A stretch of 64,000 nucleotides of DNA, taken from Ktedonobacteria bacterium (lineage in GTDB: Bacteria; Chloroflexota; Ktedonobacteria; Ktedonobacterales; JACDGC01). The DNA is taken from NCBI GenBank assembly GCA_027459785.1, contig DAIDGU010000030.1, forward strand, positions 43,677 to 107,676. The letters are read 5' to 3'. The notes under the pieces are model-generated. The model was given only the letters and a program-made list of their open reading frames with translations, did no database searches and was not told the origin of the DNA. The position numbers and the translations under genes were made by a program. Positions 1 through 9,177 of this stretch are shown piece by piece (the first letter of the stretch is position 1; every line of letters starts with the position of its first letter).

Positions 1-310
1 AACCCTTCAGCGTATTGAGATCGTCCACGTCGATGTCCTGGCGGGAGCGGAAGATCGAGACGATGATCGCCAGGCCGATGACGACCTCAGCGGCGGCGAC
101 CGTCAGCACCAGGAAGACGAAGATCCAGCCATCCACGGAATGCAGCGCGCTGGCGAACGTCATGAAGGTGAGGTTCACCGCGTTGAGCATCAGTTCGATG
201 GACATGAAGACCACCAGTGGATTGCGCCGCGTCAGCACGCCGACGACGCCGAGCGTGAATAAAAGCGCGCCGACGAACAAGAAGGCATTGGGGGGCATGG
301 GCATCGGCAT
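1..310 (-). CDS. nuoK: NADH-quinone oxidoreductase subunit K (partial, 3' end outside window)
   Basis: Membrane subunit of respiratory complex I, part of the proton-pumping arm. About 103 residues are visible, beginning [12 protein letters not shown] and running off the left edge before the stop. Three hydrophobic helices are seen; the conserved NuoK signature around [13 protein letters not shown] carries the membrane Glu, and a second Glu lies in [19 protein letters not shown] ribosome binding site sits inside the last codons of nuoJ, only a few bases before the ATG, so the two genes are translationally linked. The two ATGs that follow within six codons could also serve as starts. Family assignment is firm; what follows downstream (expected nuoL) is outside the window. 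Confidence 0.93.
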   Translation of the reverse strand, partial: MPMPMPPNAFLFVGALLFTLGVVGVLTRRNPLVVFMSIELMLNAVNLTFMTFASALHSVDGWIFVFLVLTVAAAEVVIGLAIIVSIFRSRQDIDVDDLNTLKG

Positions 311-314
311 GATG

Positions 315-872
315 TTATTCTCCCTCCCGGCTGCTGGTGCGCCGACCGAGCACGACCGAGCCGACGATGGCGGCGATCAGAATGACGCTCGTCACCTCGA
401 AGGGGAACAGAAAGCCGTGGAAAAGCGCTTGGCCAAAGGCTTCCGTATTGCCAAGCTGGCTGATCTGCTGCGCGAGATCCTGGCTGCCGGTGGCGACGGC
501 TGCCGGACTGATCGATGCCTGGGCCAGCACGAGATAACCGATGGCCCCGGCCAGAATGATCCCCAACCCGATAGCGGCGGTTTGCTGCCACACACCCAAC
601 CGGTCCCGCGTCGCCGGCAAGCTATCATCGTTTTCGGGCGCGAGCATCGTCACGACGAACAAGAACAGCACCATGATCGCGCCAGCATAGACCAGCACCT
701 GCACGGTGGCGATGAAGATAGCGTTAAGCATCAAAAAGAACAGCGCCAGGCAGAACAGGTTGACGATCAGGCTCAGCGCCGAGTAGACCGCGTTGCGAAA
801 CGTGATCACTCCAATGGCCGAACCGACTGCCGCCGCCGCCAGCACATAAAACGCGATTTGTCCTGCGAGCAT
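315..872 (-). CDS. nuoJ: NADH-quinone oxidoreductase subunit J
   Basis: Membrane subunit of complex I, 185 aa, within the usual size range for NuoJ. Five hydrophobic segments are visible; the conserved block [20 protein letters not shown] near residues 50-70 is diagnostic. It ends four bases before the nuoK start. Upstream lies a histidine kinase gene, not nuoI, so this complex I segment appears to begin at nuoJ; a promoter-like element is present about 90-115 bases upstream. The proximal nuo genes (A-I) are not in the window. The family call is firm; the idea that nuoJK starts its own operon is inference. Confidence 0.94.
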   Translation of the reverse strand: MLAGQIAFYVLAAAAVGSAIGVITFRNAVYSALSLIVNLFCLALFFLMLNAIFIATVQVLVYAGAIMVLFLFVVTMLAPENDDSLPATRDRLGVWQQTAAIGLGIILAGAIGYLVLAQASISPAAVATGSQDLAQQISQLGNTEAFGQALFHGFLFPFEVTSVILIAAIVGSVVLGRRTSSREGE

Positions 873-960
873 GGCCGTCGCGGATCTCCCTCAAGCTGGA
901 ATGTGAGCGGGTAGCGTTGCGCAGGCCCACATGGTGGTCTGCTGAATCCACATACTTCAC

Positions 961-989
961 AGTGTAGCATAGATGCGAACACATGTCGC
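961..989 (-). promoter_or_regulatory. candidate promoter for nuoJK
   Basis: On the minus strand GCGACA (-35, 989-984) is followed after 17 bases by TACACT (-10, 966-961). The -10 is good and the -35 matches at four of six positions. It would give a leader of roughly 80 bases before nuoJ. Confidence 0.35.
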
Positions 990-1127
990 GTTTGCCGGCT
1001 ATTTGGGCCAGACGCTGGGCCACGGCAAAGGTGTAGGCGGGCAGCGGCAGATCGGCCAGGCTGCGCCATCGGCCAGGGTTGGGAGCCGGCCTGCCCGCTA
1101 CGTCCATCAACCTCCCTGCGCCGCGTG

Positions 1128-3332
1128 TCACGCTGCCAGGCGCAGGGGCAGCGCCAGGCTGACGGTGGTCCCCGCGCCGGGGGCGCTGGTGATGGCGATG
1201 GTGCCGCCGAATTCTTCGGCGCGCTCGCGCATGCCGCGCAGCCCGAAGTGGCCGTAGGCCGCCGGGTTGGCAGCGAAGCCCTGGCCGTCGTCGCGCACCG
1301 TCACGCGCAGCGTGCGCCCGTCTTCGACGGCGACGGTGATCGCCGCGTGGTGGGCGTGGGCGTGTTTGCGAATATTCGCCAGCGCCTCTTGCACCACGCG
1401 GAAAGCCGGGGCGCGCAGTTCGGGCGGGATGTCGTCTTCCGGGCAACTGGCGAAGGTGACGGCGAGATCCGTGGTGTTGGTGGCGATGTCGTCCAGCAGC
1501 GCCTGCACCGCGCCGCTGAAGCCCAGTTCGTCCAATTGCGCGGGGGCGAGAGCAGCGATGCTCTGGCGCAGATCGTTCAGACTGGCGAGCAGCACCTGAC
1601 GCGAGCCTTCCGCCTCTGCCTGGGCGCGCGCGGGGTCTTCCGGCACCAGGCGCTGCACCAGTTCCAGGCGCAACATCAGGTGGGCCAGGTTTTGCGCCAC
1701 GCCGTCGTGAATCTCGCGGGCGATGCGGTGCCGCTCGCGGTCCACCGCCGCTTCACGGGCGATCAGGTGCAGGTGGGCGTTGTGCAACAGGAGCGCGGCG
1801 GTGCCGGCCAGCGAGGTCAGCACCAGCGTGCGGTCGGCGGAAAGGCGGGCGTCGTTGGGCAGCTTCAGCGCCAGCCAGCCCAGGATGGCGTGGTCGGCGC
1901 GCAGGGCCGCCAGGACGATGCCGCGCTGCTGGTGCAACTCGCGGTCGCCGTGGCGCTGGGCCTGGTGGGTGGCCGCGCGCAGCCAACCAGCCGTCCCCGC
2001 CGGACTCTGCGCCGCCACCTGGGGCATGCCATCCGCGCTGTCGCGCAGCAGCAACGCCACCGCCGCCGGCGCGAAGACGGCGGCGACCTCGCGCACGATT
2101 GCCTGGCGCAGCTCGTCCAGGTGCGCCCGCGAGGCCGGCAGGGCGCTCATCGAGCGCAGCGCGCTCATATCCCGCGCACGCAAGCGCAGATTTTCGATGC
2201 CCAGCCCCACCTGCTGGCAAACGTTCGTGATGAAGCTCGTCTCCGCCGCGCTCACCGGCACGGGGGCGGCGACGGGGTCAGCGGCCAGGGGCAGCGGTTC
2301 AGCGAACTCGGCATCGGTCGCCCAGGTGTCGTGCAGCGCCATGCTGGGGGCGGGATCGCCGCTGAAGGTTTCCCACGCGATGACGGCGACGGGCTGGGCG
2401 CGTGTGACGACGGACGCCAGGATGAGGCGTAGCCCCGCCGGGCTGATATCACAGCGGATGGCGATGGTCGCGCTCGCGCGCGCCGCCAGTTCCGCCATGA
2501 ATGCGGCGGCGCGTTGCTGGCCGTGCGCGGAAAGGCCGTTGCTGGCACTGCGCGCCTGGGGTGCGTCGTGGTCGCCGAGGATGATGGCGCAGCCCGCCGC
2601 ATCCAGTGCGCGACGCAGCGGTTCGACAGCGCGGCCCAGGTAGCCCGCCACGCCATCGCTCAGGCTGGAAGCGCGCGTCAGTTCATACAGCGTCGCCTGC
2701 TCGCGCGCCAGCGCGCTCATCTCCTGATACAGCGCGGCATTGCTCAGCGCCTGTGCCGCCACGCTCGCCATCAGCCCCGCGAACTGCACCTCGTCGTCGG
2801 TGAAGGCATACACCCGCCGCCGCACCACGCACAGCACATATTCCGGTCCCGTCTGTGGTTCCACCGGCACCGCCAGCAACGAACGCGGGTGATCGTGGCC
2901 GGTCGCCAGGTAATGGATGCTCGCCGCCGTATCCGGCACGTGGATCAGCCGGTGTTCGCGCGCGGCCAGCGCCACCAGGCCGTCATCCGGCCCGAAGACG
3001 ATGCGGGCGCGCGTCAGATCGATGTTGCACTGCGCCACCATGCGCAGCGAATCATCCGCCTCGCGCACGAAAAGGCTGGTGGTATCAGCGCGCAGCGCCT
3101 CATAGAGCGCCTCGACGACCGATTGGCGCAGATCGTCGCCGTCCATCGTCACGGCGATGCCCTGGCTCAGCGCCGAGAGCGCCCGTACCTGCTGTTCGTG
3201 CTGTTCCGCCCGCGCCAGCACGCGCGCATAGTCTGCCTGCAACTGCTGGTGCGCGCCCAGTGCATCGTCCGTTGCGTGCTGCCGCATCGTTTTCCCTTGG
3301 TCGCGCGCCGGGCGCTCTTGGCGAAACTCCAT
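1128..3332 (-). CDS. GAF-domain sensor histidine kinase (NarL/LiaS-type, HisKA_3)
   Basis: Soluble two-component kinase, 734 aa, no membrane segments. A clear GAF domain spans about residues 55-200; two further GAF-like stretches (about 215-385 and 395-535) are more diverged. The HisKA_3 dimerisation box REIHDGVAQNLAHLMLRLEL contains the phospho-acceptor His542. The C-terminal HATPase has an N-box (QEALANIRKHAHAHH) and glycine boxes DDGQGF and GLRGMRER. The start at 3332 has GGAGAAGG upstream; an internal ATG about 15 codons later also has a GGGA site. No response regulator is adjacent, so it is an orphan kinase here. The signal is unknown; GAF stacks commonly bind small ligands or sense redox state. 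The NarL-type partner is inferred only from the HisKA_3 class. Confidence 0.9.
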   Translation of the reverse strand: MEFRQERPARDQGKTMRQHATDDALGAHQQLQADYARVLARAEQHEQQVRALSALSQGIAVTMDGDDLRQSVVEALYEALRADTTSLFVREADDSLRMVAQCNIDLTRARIVFGPDDGLVALAAREHRLIHVPDTAASIHYLATGHDHPRSLLAVPVEPQTGPEYVLCVVRRRVYAFTDDEVQFAGLMASVAAQALSNAALYQEMSALAREQATLYELTRASSLSDGVAGYLGRAVEPLRRALDAAGCAIILGDHDAPQARSASNGLSAHGQQRAAAFMAELAARASATIAIRCDISPAGLRLILASVVTRAQPVAVIAWETFSGDPAPSMALHDTWATDAEFAEPLPLAADPVAAPVPVSAAETSFITNVCQQVGLGIENLRLRARDMSALRSMSALPASRAHLDELRQAIVREVAAVFAPAAVALLLRDSADGMPQVAAQSPAGTAGWLRAATHQAQRHGDRELHQQRGIVLAALRADHAILGWLALKLPNDARLSADRTLVLTSLAGTAALLLHNAHLHLIAREAAVDRERHRIAREIHDGVAQNLAHLMLRLELVQRLVPEDPARAQAEAEGSRQVLLASLNDLRQSIAALAPAQLDELGFSGAVQALLDDIATNTTDLAVTFASCPEDDIPPELRAPAFRVVQEALANIRKHAHAHHAAITVAVEDGRTLRVTVRDDGQGFAANPAAYGHFGLRGMRERAEEFGGTIAITSAPGAGTTVSLALPLRLAA

Positions 3333-3417
3333 GCCACCTTCTCCACCAGAAATCCAGCGCTTCGGCTGTCACTTCCAGCGTACCGGCAGCGACCAAATAT
3401 AGTAGGAGAAAACGGCG

Positions 3418-4191
3418 CTAGCGCCCCTTGAAGTCGCCTTTGCGCTTCTCGATGAAGGCGGCCATGCCTTCTTTTTGATCCTCCGTGGCGAACAGCGTGG
3501 CGAACAGGTGTTTTTCATACAGCAAGCCCTGTTCCAGGGGCGTCTCGAAGGCGGCCAGGACGGCCTCTTTCGCCAGGCGCGCGGCGACGGGCGCTTTTTC
3601 GGCGATGCTCGCGGCGATCTGCTTGGCTTTATCCAGATGTTGGCCCTGGGGGACGACAGCGTTGACCAGACCAAGCTGATAGAGTTCTTGTGCAGTGAAG
3701 TTGCGGCCCGTCAGCACCATTTCCATGGTGACATATTTGCCCAGCGTGCGTGCCAGGCGTTGCGTGCCACCCGCGCCGGGGATGATGCCCAGGTTGATCT
3801 CCGGCTGGCCGAAGCGCGCGTTCTCGCTGGCGACGATGATGTCGCAGTGCAGCGCCAGTTCCAGACCACCCCCCAGCGCGAAGCCGCCGACCGCCGCGAC
3901 CAGCGGCGTGTGGATGCGCCGGAGGCGATCCCAGGCGTTGAAGTCGCCGCCCATCATCGTCACCGGCGTTTGGCCGGCCATCTCCTTGATGTCCGCGCCG
4001 GCGGCGAAGGCTTTGTCGCCCGCGCCCGTCAGGATGATGCAGCGCACGGCCTCGTCGCGGTCGAAGGCCTCGCACGCCTGCGCCAGTTCACCGACGAGTT
4101 GCCAGTTCAGCGCGTTCAGTTGCTGGGGGCGATTCAGGGTGATGATGCCGACAGCGGCGTCTTGTTCGACCAGGATGTATTGATAAGCCAC
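3418..4191 (-). CDS. enoyl-CoA hydratase/isomerase (crotonase family)
   Basis: Probably hydrates 2-enoyl-CoA in fatty-acid or amino-acid catabolism. Start chosen at GTG 4191, nine bases downstream of AGAGGAG; this gives 257 aa, the normal crotonase length, while the longer open frame to 4275 adds an unlikely leader. Both catalytic glutamates of the hydratase subclass are present (in ALGGGLEL and in FGQPEINLGIIPG), as is the oxyanion-hole region AAGADIKEMAG. The C-terminus EGMAAFIEKRKGDFKGR is typical. It is transcribed divergently from the methyltransferase at 4416. No other beta-oxidation genes are nearby, so the exact substrate cannot be stated. Confidence 0.9.
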   Translation of the reverse strand: MAYQYILVEQDAAVGIITLNRPQQLNALNWQLVGELAQACEAFDRDEAVRCIILTGAGDKAFAAGADIKEMAGQTPVTMMGGDFNAWDRLRRIHTPLVAAVGGFALGGGLELALHCDIIVASENARFGQPEINLGIIPGAGGTQRLARTLGKYVTMEMVLTGRNFTAQELYQLGLVNAVVPQGQHLDKAKQIAASIAEKAPVAARLAKEAVLAAFETPLEQGLLYEKHLFATLFATEDQKEGMAAFIEKRKGDFKGR

Positions 4192-4296
4192 GGGAATAGC
4201 TCCTCTTCTCATGTCCTCATTGACAGTGGGCGCGCCGGCATGGATGCCGCCGGTGATGCGCATGCAAGGCGACAACCGCCTTCCTTCTCTTTAGTT

Positions 4297-4325
4297 AGTG
4301 TAAGCAACGCGGCGCGCAACGTCAA
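4297..4325 (-). promoter_or_regulatory. sigma70-type promoter for the enoyl-CoA hydratase
   Basis: Minus strand TTGACG (4325-4320), 17-base spacer, TACACT (4302-4297). The -35 differs from consensus at one position. It lies about 105 bases upstream of the GTG start. Confidence 0.55.
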
Positions 4326-4415
4326 GGGCGCATGGCCCGCGCCGTCTTGACGGGGCTGCTATGCTGCGAGTGCAAACAGATGAACCTGACAGCGGCAACG
4401 GGAGGACGTGGGAGC

Positions 4416-5294
4416 ATGCGATGGCGGTTCTGGCGGCGGCGCACCGCGCCGAAGACGGCGGGCGCGGAAGTCATTCTGGGTGGGCGGCGTTATGTCACAG
4501 ACGCGCCGTATATTTTGCCCAAGGATCTCGGTGAGATCAACCGGCTGGACTTCCAGCACTTCATGTTGCGCTCATTCCTGCACGCGAATTTTCTCGCGCC
4601 GGTCGGGCAGCCACACGACATCTTGGACGTGGGCAGCGGGACGGGCCGCTGGGCGATTCAGGTGGCACAGCAGTTCCCCCAGGCGAACGTCTTCAGCCTG
4701 GACATCGAGCCGCCCCAAGCACGCCAGAGCGCCGTGGTGGAGGCCCAGCCGGATAACTGCGTTTTCGTGCAGGGCGACGTGCTGCAAGGGCTACCGTTCC
4801 CCGATGCCAGCTTCGACTTCGTGCATCAGCGCCTTTTGATGGGGGCGATCCCTGGCCCACGCTGGCCAGACGTGGTGCGCGAGCTGACGCGCGTGACCCG
4901 CCCCGGCGGCTGGGTGGAACTGGTGGAGGCCGCCCCCGTTGCCGGCAATGGCCCAGCCTTGCACCAGTTGCACGACTGGATGGTGCAGGCGACGCGCATG
5001 CGCGGTTTGGATGTCACGATTGGTCCACGCATCGGCGACCTCTTGCGCGAGGCCGGCTTGCAGCACATCACCTACCACGACCTGCCGATTCCCATCGGCG
5101 CTTACGGGGGCCGGCTGGGCGTGATGGCCGAGACACAGTACGACGCGCTCTTCTCCGGCTTCCGCCCGATCCTGGTGGCACGCGGCATGACGGACGACGC
5201 CGGCTTCGCCAGCATCATGCAGGGCGCGCACGCCGAGATCGCCCAGAGCCAGCTCACCTCGCCCTACTACATCGCGTTCGGCCAGCGCCCCTGA
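4416..5294 (+). CDS. class I SAM-dependent methyltransferase (UbiE/Methyltransf_11 type)
   Basis: Methyltransferase of unknown substrate, 292 aa from ATG 4416, which has GGAGG ten bases upstream; the frame is open further 5' but without a comparable site. SAM-binding motif I is ILDVGSGTGRWAIQVA, followed by the acidic post-II position in FSLDIEPPQ, then a motif-IV-like SFDFVHQRLLMGAIP and a post-motif RVTRPGGWVELVE. A very basic N-terminus (MRWRFWRRR) precedes the catalytic domain. An extended -10 TGCTATGCT (about 4357-4365) is upstream. The last third is family-specific and gives no substrate clue. The fold is certain, the role is not. Confidence 0.85.
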   Translation: MRWRFWRRRTAPKTAGAEVILGGRRYVTDAPYILPKDLGEINRLDFQHFMLRSFLHANFLAPVGQPHDILDVGSGTGRWAIQVAQQFPQANVFSLDIEPPQARQSAVVEAQPDNCVFVQGDVLQGLPFPDASFDFVHQRLLMGAIPGPRWPDVVRELTRVTRPGGWVELVEAAPVAGNGPALHQLHDWMVQATRMRGLDVTIGPRIGDLLREAGLQHITYHDLPIPIGAYGGRLGVMAETQYDALFSGFRPILVARGMTDDAGFASIMQGAHAEIAQSQLTSPYYIAFGQRP

Positions 5295-5302
5295 GCGCCG
5301 GA

Positions 5303-6025
5303 TCAGGGCGTGCCGGCGGGGCCGAGGGAGCGCAGAAATTCGTTCTGAATGATGCGATAGCAGGCACAGGATTGCGCTTCCAGCCCTGGCCGGTCCAGCA
5401 CCGTGATGACGCCCCGGTTATAGGCGATCAAGCCGTCTTGCTGCAAGCGGCGGGCAACCTCGTTCACGCTGGCGCGTCGCACGCCCAGCATCTCCGCCAG
5501 GAACTCTTGCGTGAGGGCAAATTGATCGCCGCCCACGCGGTCTTGCGTCATCAGCAACCAGCGCGCGCAACGCTGAACGATATCATGCGCGCGATTGCAG
5601 GCCGCGGACTGCGCCACCAGCATAAAGAGCACCTGAACGTAGCGCTGGAGGACGGCGCGTAACGGCTCCCAATCCTCTATCTGCTGCCGAAAAACCGCCG
5701 TCGGCATCCGCAACAATTCGCCAGAAACCTGCACGATTGAGCGCGCCGGCAGCGTATCACCACCCAGAAAAGCGGGCAGCCCCACCATACCCTCGTTGCC
5801 GACCGTCGCCACCTCCACAAATGCATTGTTTTGCACCGGCACCAGCAGGGAAGCGACGGCATTCAACGGGAAATAGACATAGTCTATCGGAAGATTGACA
5901 TCATTCAAGACAAACTTGACCGGCGACGTAATGCGTTCGAACTTGGGTGCCAGGTGGGCTTCCACCTCGGCAGGCAACAAGGACAGCAGGCGATTTTTCG
6001 GGCCGGCATGATTGTGTATCTCCAT
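5303..6025 (-). CDS. Crp/Fnr-family transcriptional regulator
   Basis: DNA-binding regulator of 240 aa. Start ATG 6025 is set by GAGGAGG eleven bases upstream; the frame extends 16 codons further without a site. The N-terminal half (about 25-125) is a cyclic-nucleotide-binding-type beta barrel; the C-terminal winged helix includes LTQEFLAEMLGVRRASVNEV as recognition region and ends GVITVLDRPGLE. I see no N-terminal cysteine cluster of the FNR iron-sulfur kind, so it is not an obvious oxygen sensor. It is divergent from the CheB-like gene, with about 216 bases between them that could hold shared operators. The effector and targets are unknown. Confidence 0.88.
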   Translation of the reverse strand: MEIHNHAGPKNRLLSLLPAEVEAHLAPKFERITSPVKFVLNDVNLPIDYVYFPLNAVASLLVPVQNNAFVEVATVGNEGMVGLPAFLGGDTLPARSIVQVSGELLRMPTAVFRQQIEDWEPLRAVLQRYVQVLFMLVAQSAACNRAHDIVQRCARWLLMTQDRVGGDQFALTQEFLAEMLGVRRASVNEVARRLQQDGLIAYNRGVITVLDRPGLEAQSCACYRIIQNEFLRSLGPAGTP

Positions 6026-6140
6026 CAGCTCTTCCTCCTCGCATCGATTTCCTGCCGTCGTGAGCCTTTCCACAACGTTTCATCGTCTGTACAACTTTAT
6101 AATCTTTACGACAAAAATGGTGCCAAAGCCCTGCCGGAAC

Positions 6141-6169
6141 TGGACATAGCCGTGTTGTTGCATTATACT
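6141..6169 (+). promoter_or_regulatory. sigma70-type promoter for the cheB-like gene
   Basis: TGGACA (6141-6146), 17-base spacer, TATACT (6164-6169), about 73 bases before the ATG. Five of six positions match consensus in each box. Confidence 0.6.
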
Positions 6170-6241
6170 TAGCTATGTACGTTCGCATACATACTTGCCG
6201 CTACATGTCAACGATGCCCTCACGCGAAGTAGGAGGCCGCC

Positions 6242-6925
6242 ATGCTCGCATCTCCCGCGCCCATACCCGCTGATGTAAGTGCCGTGGCCGCCTTTGATGT
6301 GGTCGTGATCGCAGCTTCCCTGGGCGGTGTCGCCGCGATACGGACCTTGCTCGGAAATCTCCCTGCGGATTTCCCCATCCCCATCATCATCGTGCAACAC
6401 ATGAGTTCGCGCTATAAAAGCCATTTCGTGGAGTTGATGAATCATTGTTCCCGCCTGCCCGTGCAGTGGGCCACGGCGGGGGAATGCTTAGCGCCGGGGC
6501 GCGTCTATGTGGCACCGCCCAATCACCACGTGGTACTCAGCCGGAAGGGCGTGCTGGCGCTGACCCAGACCGCGAAGGTGCATTTCACGCGCCCCGCCGC
6601 CAATCCCTTGTTCGAATCCGTTGCCCGCTGGTATGGCAAATGCGCGCTCTGCGTGATCCTGACCGGCACCGGCAGCGACGGCACCCAGGGGGCGCAAGCA
6701 CTGAAGCGCGCCGGGGGCAGGGTGTTGGTGCAAGATCAAGAGACCGCCGTGGCCTGGAACATGCCCAGCGCCGCGCTGCAAGCTGGCTGCGTCGATTTCG
6801 TACTCTCGCTGCACGGCCTCGCTGCCGCGCTGGTCGCGTTGGTGATGGTGCCAGGTGCCGCGCAATTTTTCGCTGGCGCGAACGCCGCCATGCTGGTTAA
6901 AAGTTCGTCAACACTCCCCGTGTAG
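6242..6925 (+). CDS. stand-alone CheB-type protein-glutamate methylesterase
   Basis: Catalytic domain of the chemoreceptor methylesterase/amidase, 227 aa, without the usual N-terminal receiver domain. The Ser-His-Asp triad is intact: Ser26 in VVVIAASLGG, His53 in IIIVQHMSS and Asp146 in GTGSDGTQGAQAL. The cheB landmark YVAPPNHHVVL is present. The start is fixed by AGGAGG seven bases upstream. No cheR, cheA, receptor or flagellar gene is in the window, so it probably belongs either to a dispersed pathway or to a non-chemotactic receptor-modification role. The divergent Crp-type regulator is its only close neighbour; its end faces a convergent membrane-protein gene. Confidence 0.88.
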   Translation: MLASPAPIPADVSAVAAFDVVVIAASLGGVAAIRTLLGNLPADFPIPIIIVQHMSSRYKSHFVELMNHCSRLPVQWATAGECLAPGRVYVAPPNHHVVLSRKGVLALTQTAKVHFTRPAANPLFESVARWYGKCALCVILTGTGSDGTQGAQALKRAGGRVLVQDQETAVAWNMPSAALQAGCVDFVLSLHGLAAALVALVMVPGAAQFFAGANAAMLVKSSSTLPV

Positions 6926-7055
6926 GCTACTGCTTTAAGGAAAACACCAGGGGCATTCTGAGGCAGATTCGATGGTTCGCCCCTCGGCGGGTGCAATGGT
7001 ATATCCAATCAGGCGCTTCTGGTTATTCCAGAAGATGTAGTTAATGTTGGTCGCC

Positions 7056-7925
7056 CTATCGTTGCTTCGCGTGTGTTCGTTGCTTTTGCCGAATCGGTAG
7101 GTCTATACGTGCATTGAGCGTCGCTAACAACCGCTCGACATTGGCGATGTATGTTTCATAGCCCCCGAAATAGGCGACGAAGCCTGTATACCTCGCATTC
7201 AACGGTACAAAGGACAATTCCTTGAAGATGAGAGAGCTATCTAGTTCCCGTGTGCTTTTGAAAAGCACGAACAAGCCCTTGGTGAGTCGTGAATCGTCCC
7301 CAAGGCGTATGACACTGCTGATCTCATCCCATCGCATATGCTGGCTCTGCCATTTACCCCGTTGAATCGTGATGCCGTGATCATCAGCCAGAATGCGCTG
7401 CGGCATGTGTTGACGTAGATCGTAGAAAACAGCGCGGAGATAGCATAGGCTTATTAGACCATAAAATATCGATTTCCAAAAAGTGGGCGGTCCATTAACG
7501 TTCGTCACCATGAGGATAGGACCGCTGATAATGGAAAGACAATAGACCATCGTTCGTATACCGGTTAGGAACCACGCTACCTTTTTCCAACGTTTTCTCA
7601 GCACATATCTACACTCAAGAATCATTTCTTCGCCTATCTCCAAAGGTGCGGCGTTTAGGGGGACCAGGGGCCAGTCTTCACGTTGCGGCACGCCTTTGGC
7701 TACCTGGAGAATGAGTGTCCTTTGCGCATCGAGAGTCATCATACTTGTGATAAGTAATATCCACAATATGAGGAACGTGCTGATAAAGGCGAAAACATCG
7801 TAAGCGTTTGCCAACCAATGGCGTACAATGACACCAACCACCGCTAACACGGTTACACCAGTGAAGATAGTCATCACTGGATTGGCGATTGCTCCCATAA
7901 ACAAGATATATTTTCTTCGTCGCAT
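7056..7925 (-). CDS. hypothetical membrane protein with PH-like C-terminal segment
   Basis: Unrecognised protein, 289 aa from ATG 7925 (GAGGAC upstream; 13 further codons are open). Four likely membrane helices: two near the N-terminus (about 10-60, including the stretch VFAFISTFLILWILLI) and two around residues 125-185. The last 100 residues are soluble, and ADDHGITIQRGKWQSQHMRWDEISSV resembles the strand pattern of bacterial PH-like domains (described by position: about residues 180-205), a weak structural guess. Base composition is visibly more AT-rich than neighbouring genes, which suggests later acquisition. It stands alone between cheB (convergent) and the phosphatase cluster (divergent). 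Confidence 0.7.
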   Translation of the reverse strand: MRRRKYILFMGAIANPVMTIFTGVTVLAVVGVIVRHWLANAYDVFAFISTFLILWILLITSMMTLDAQRTLILQVAKGVPQREDWPLVPLNAAPLEIGEEMILECRYVLRKRWKKVAWFLTGIRTMVYCLSIISGPILMVTNVNGPPTFWKSIFYGLISLCYLRAVFYDLRQHMPQRILADDHGITIQRGKWQSQHMRWDEISSVIRLGDDSRLTKGLFVLFKSTRELDSSLIFKELSFVPLNARYTGFVAYFGGYETYIANVERLLATLNARIDLPIRQKQRTHAKQR

Positions 7926-8117
7926 GGTACTTTGTCCTCGCTTAACAGCATTGCAATAGAGCAAACATCTTAGTCACTATGCCGCCATTATAGCCGGCGA
8001 TGAAAGCAGCGGCAAGATGCCCTGTGATCGATTCACGCCGGGCGAGACTAGCGAGAATCGTCGCAACGTGCTATCCTACACTGCATAATGCCGAAGTGCC
8101 ATCAGGAGGCCGTCGCC

Positions 8118-9032
8118 ATGCCCATTCGTATCACCGCCGTGTACCAGACCGATCCCGGCTGCATCCGCGAGCGCAACGAAGATGCCGCGCTCGTCTTCGT
8201 CCCCGATCAGCCCCATGATGACACCGCGCTTCTGGTGGTGGCGGACGGCATGGGCGGCTATCGCGCCGGCGACCGCGCCAGCCAGATCGCCGTGACGACG
8301 TTGCGCGCCGAGATGGAACCGCTCTTCGCGCCCAGCAGCGCGCAACCGACCATGCGGCTGGATGCTAAGACCGAGGCGGATGGCGAGCGTACCACCGTCT
8401 TCTTGCCGGAAACCGCCGCCAGCGAACACTATGGCGGCTTCATCACGCGCGCCGTCCAGCGCGCCAACGACGCCATCGTCGCCTATGGCCAGGAACACCG
8501 CGAGGCGCGCGGCCTGGGTTCGACCGTCACGCTGGTCGTCGTGGCCCGTGACCGCGCCTATTTCGCCAATGTCGGTGACAGCCGCACGTATCTTTACCGC
8601 GACGGCACCCTGCGCAGCATCACGCGCGATCACTCGCTGGTGGCCAAGCTCGTTGAGGCCGGCCAGATCGATCCAGACGATGTATATGATCACCCTAAGC
8701 GCAACCTGATCTATCGTTCGCTGGGGTCGGATCGGGAGGAGACCGAGGTCGATCTCTTCGAGGAAGAACTGCACCCCGGCGATATGCTGTTGCTGTGTTC
8801 CGACGGGCTGTGGGAAAAGGTGCGCACGCCGGAGATCGAGAGCGTCCTCAGCAGCGCGACGGATCTGCAAGCCGCGTGCGCCAAATTGATCACGATCGCC
8901 AACGCCAACGGCGGCGAGGATAACATTACGCTCGTCCTCGCCCGCTGTGACGGCACGCGCGACCCCGCCGTCGATGCCGCCGACATCGCTGAAGCGGACA
9001 CGGGCGAACTGGCCGCCGCACCCGATCAGTAG
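8118..9032 (+). CDS. PP2C-family protein Ser/Thr phosphatase
   Basis: Soluble metal-dependent phosphatase, 304 aa. ATG 8118 has AGGAGG upstream; the ten codons before it are in frame but outside that site. PP2C motifs in order: RERNEDAALVF, VVADGMGGYRAGDRAS, GLGSTVTLVVV, FANVGDSRTYLYRDG, ITRDHSLVAKLVEAG, LLCSDGLWEKV and GGEDNITLVLARC, so all metal-binding aspartates are present. It probably reverses Hanks-type kinase phosphorylation. An extended -10 (TGC then TATCCT, 8069-8077) is upstream. It heads a co-directional cluster with the next three genes, although 145 bases separate it from the second. Confidence 0.93.
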   Translation: MPIRITAVYQTDPGCIRERNEDAALVFVPDQPHDDTALLVVADGMGGYRAGDRASQIAVTTLRAEMEPLFAPSSAQPTMRLDAKTEADGERTTVFLPETAASEHYGGFITRAVQRANDAIVAYGQEHREARGLGSTVTLVVVARDRAYFANVGDSRTYLYRDGTLRSITRDHSLVAKLVEAGQIDPDDVYDHPKRNLIYRSLGSDREETEVDLFEEELHPGDMLLLCSDGLWEKVRTPEIESVLSSATDLQAACAKLITIANANGGEDNITLVLARCDGTRDPAVDAADIAEADTGELAAAPDQ

Positions 9033-9177
9033 GACTATACGCTGATCGGCATAGCCAACCCTGCCCATTTGGTCCTAGCACTTGACATACACCCGCTGCT
9101 CACAGCAATATGGTGTCATGTGCAACGTGTGCGCCGAGGCGCGCTTCGTCACGCGCAGCAGAGGGGGGCTGATCGAC

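Noticed and set aside
1125..2432. Long plus-strand open frame opposite the histidine kinase
   Set aside because: High-GC antisense shadow: no family motif, no ribosome binding site, and the kinase on the other strand has complete domain motifs.
4192..4275. 28-codon N-terminal extension of the enoyl-CoA hydratase
   Set aside because: The ribosome binding site before GTG 4191 and the family length favour the shorter protein.
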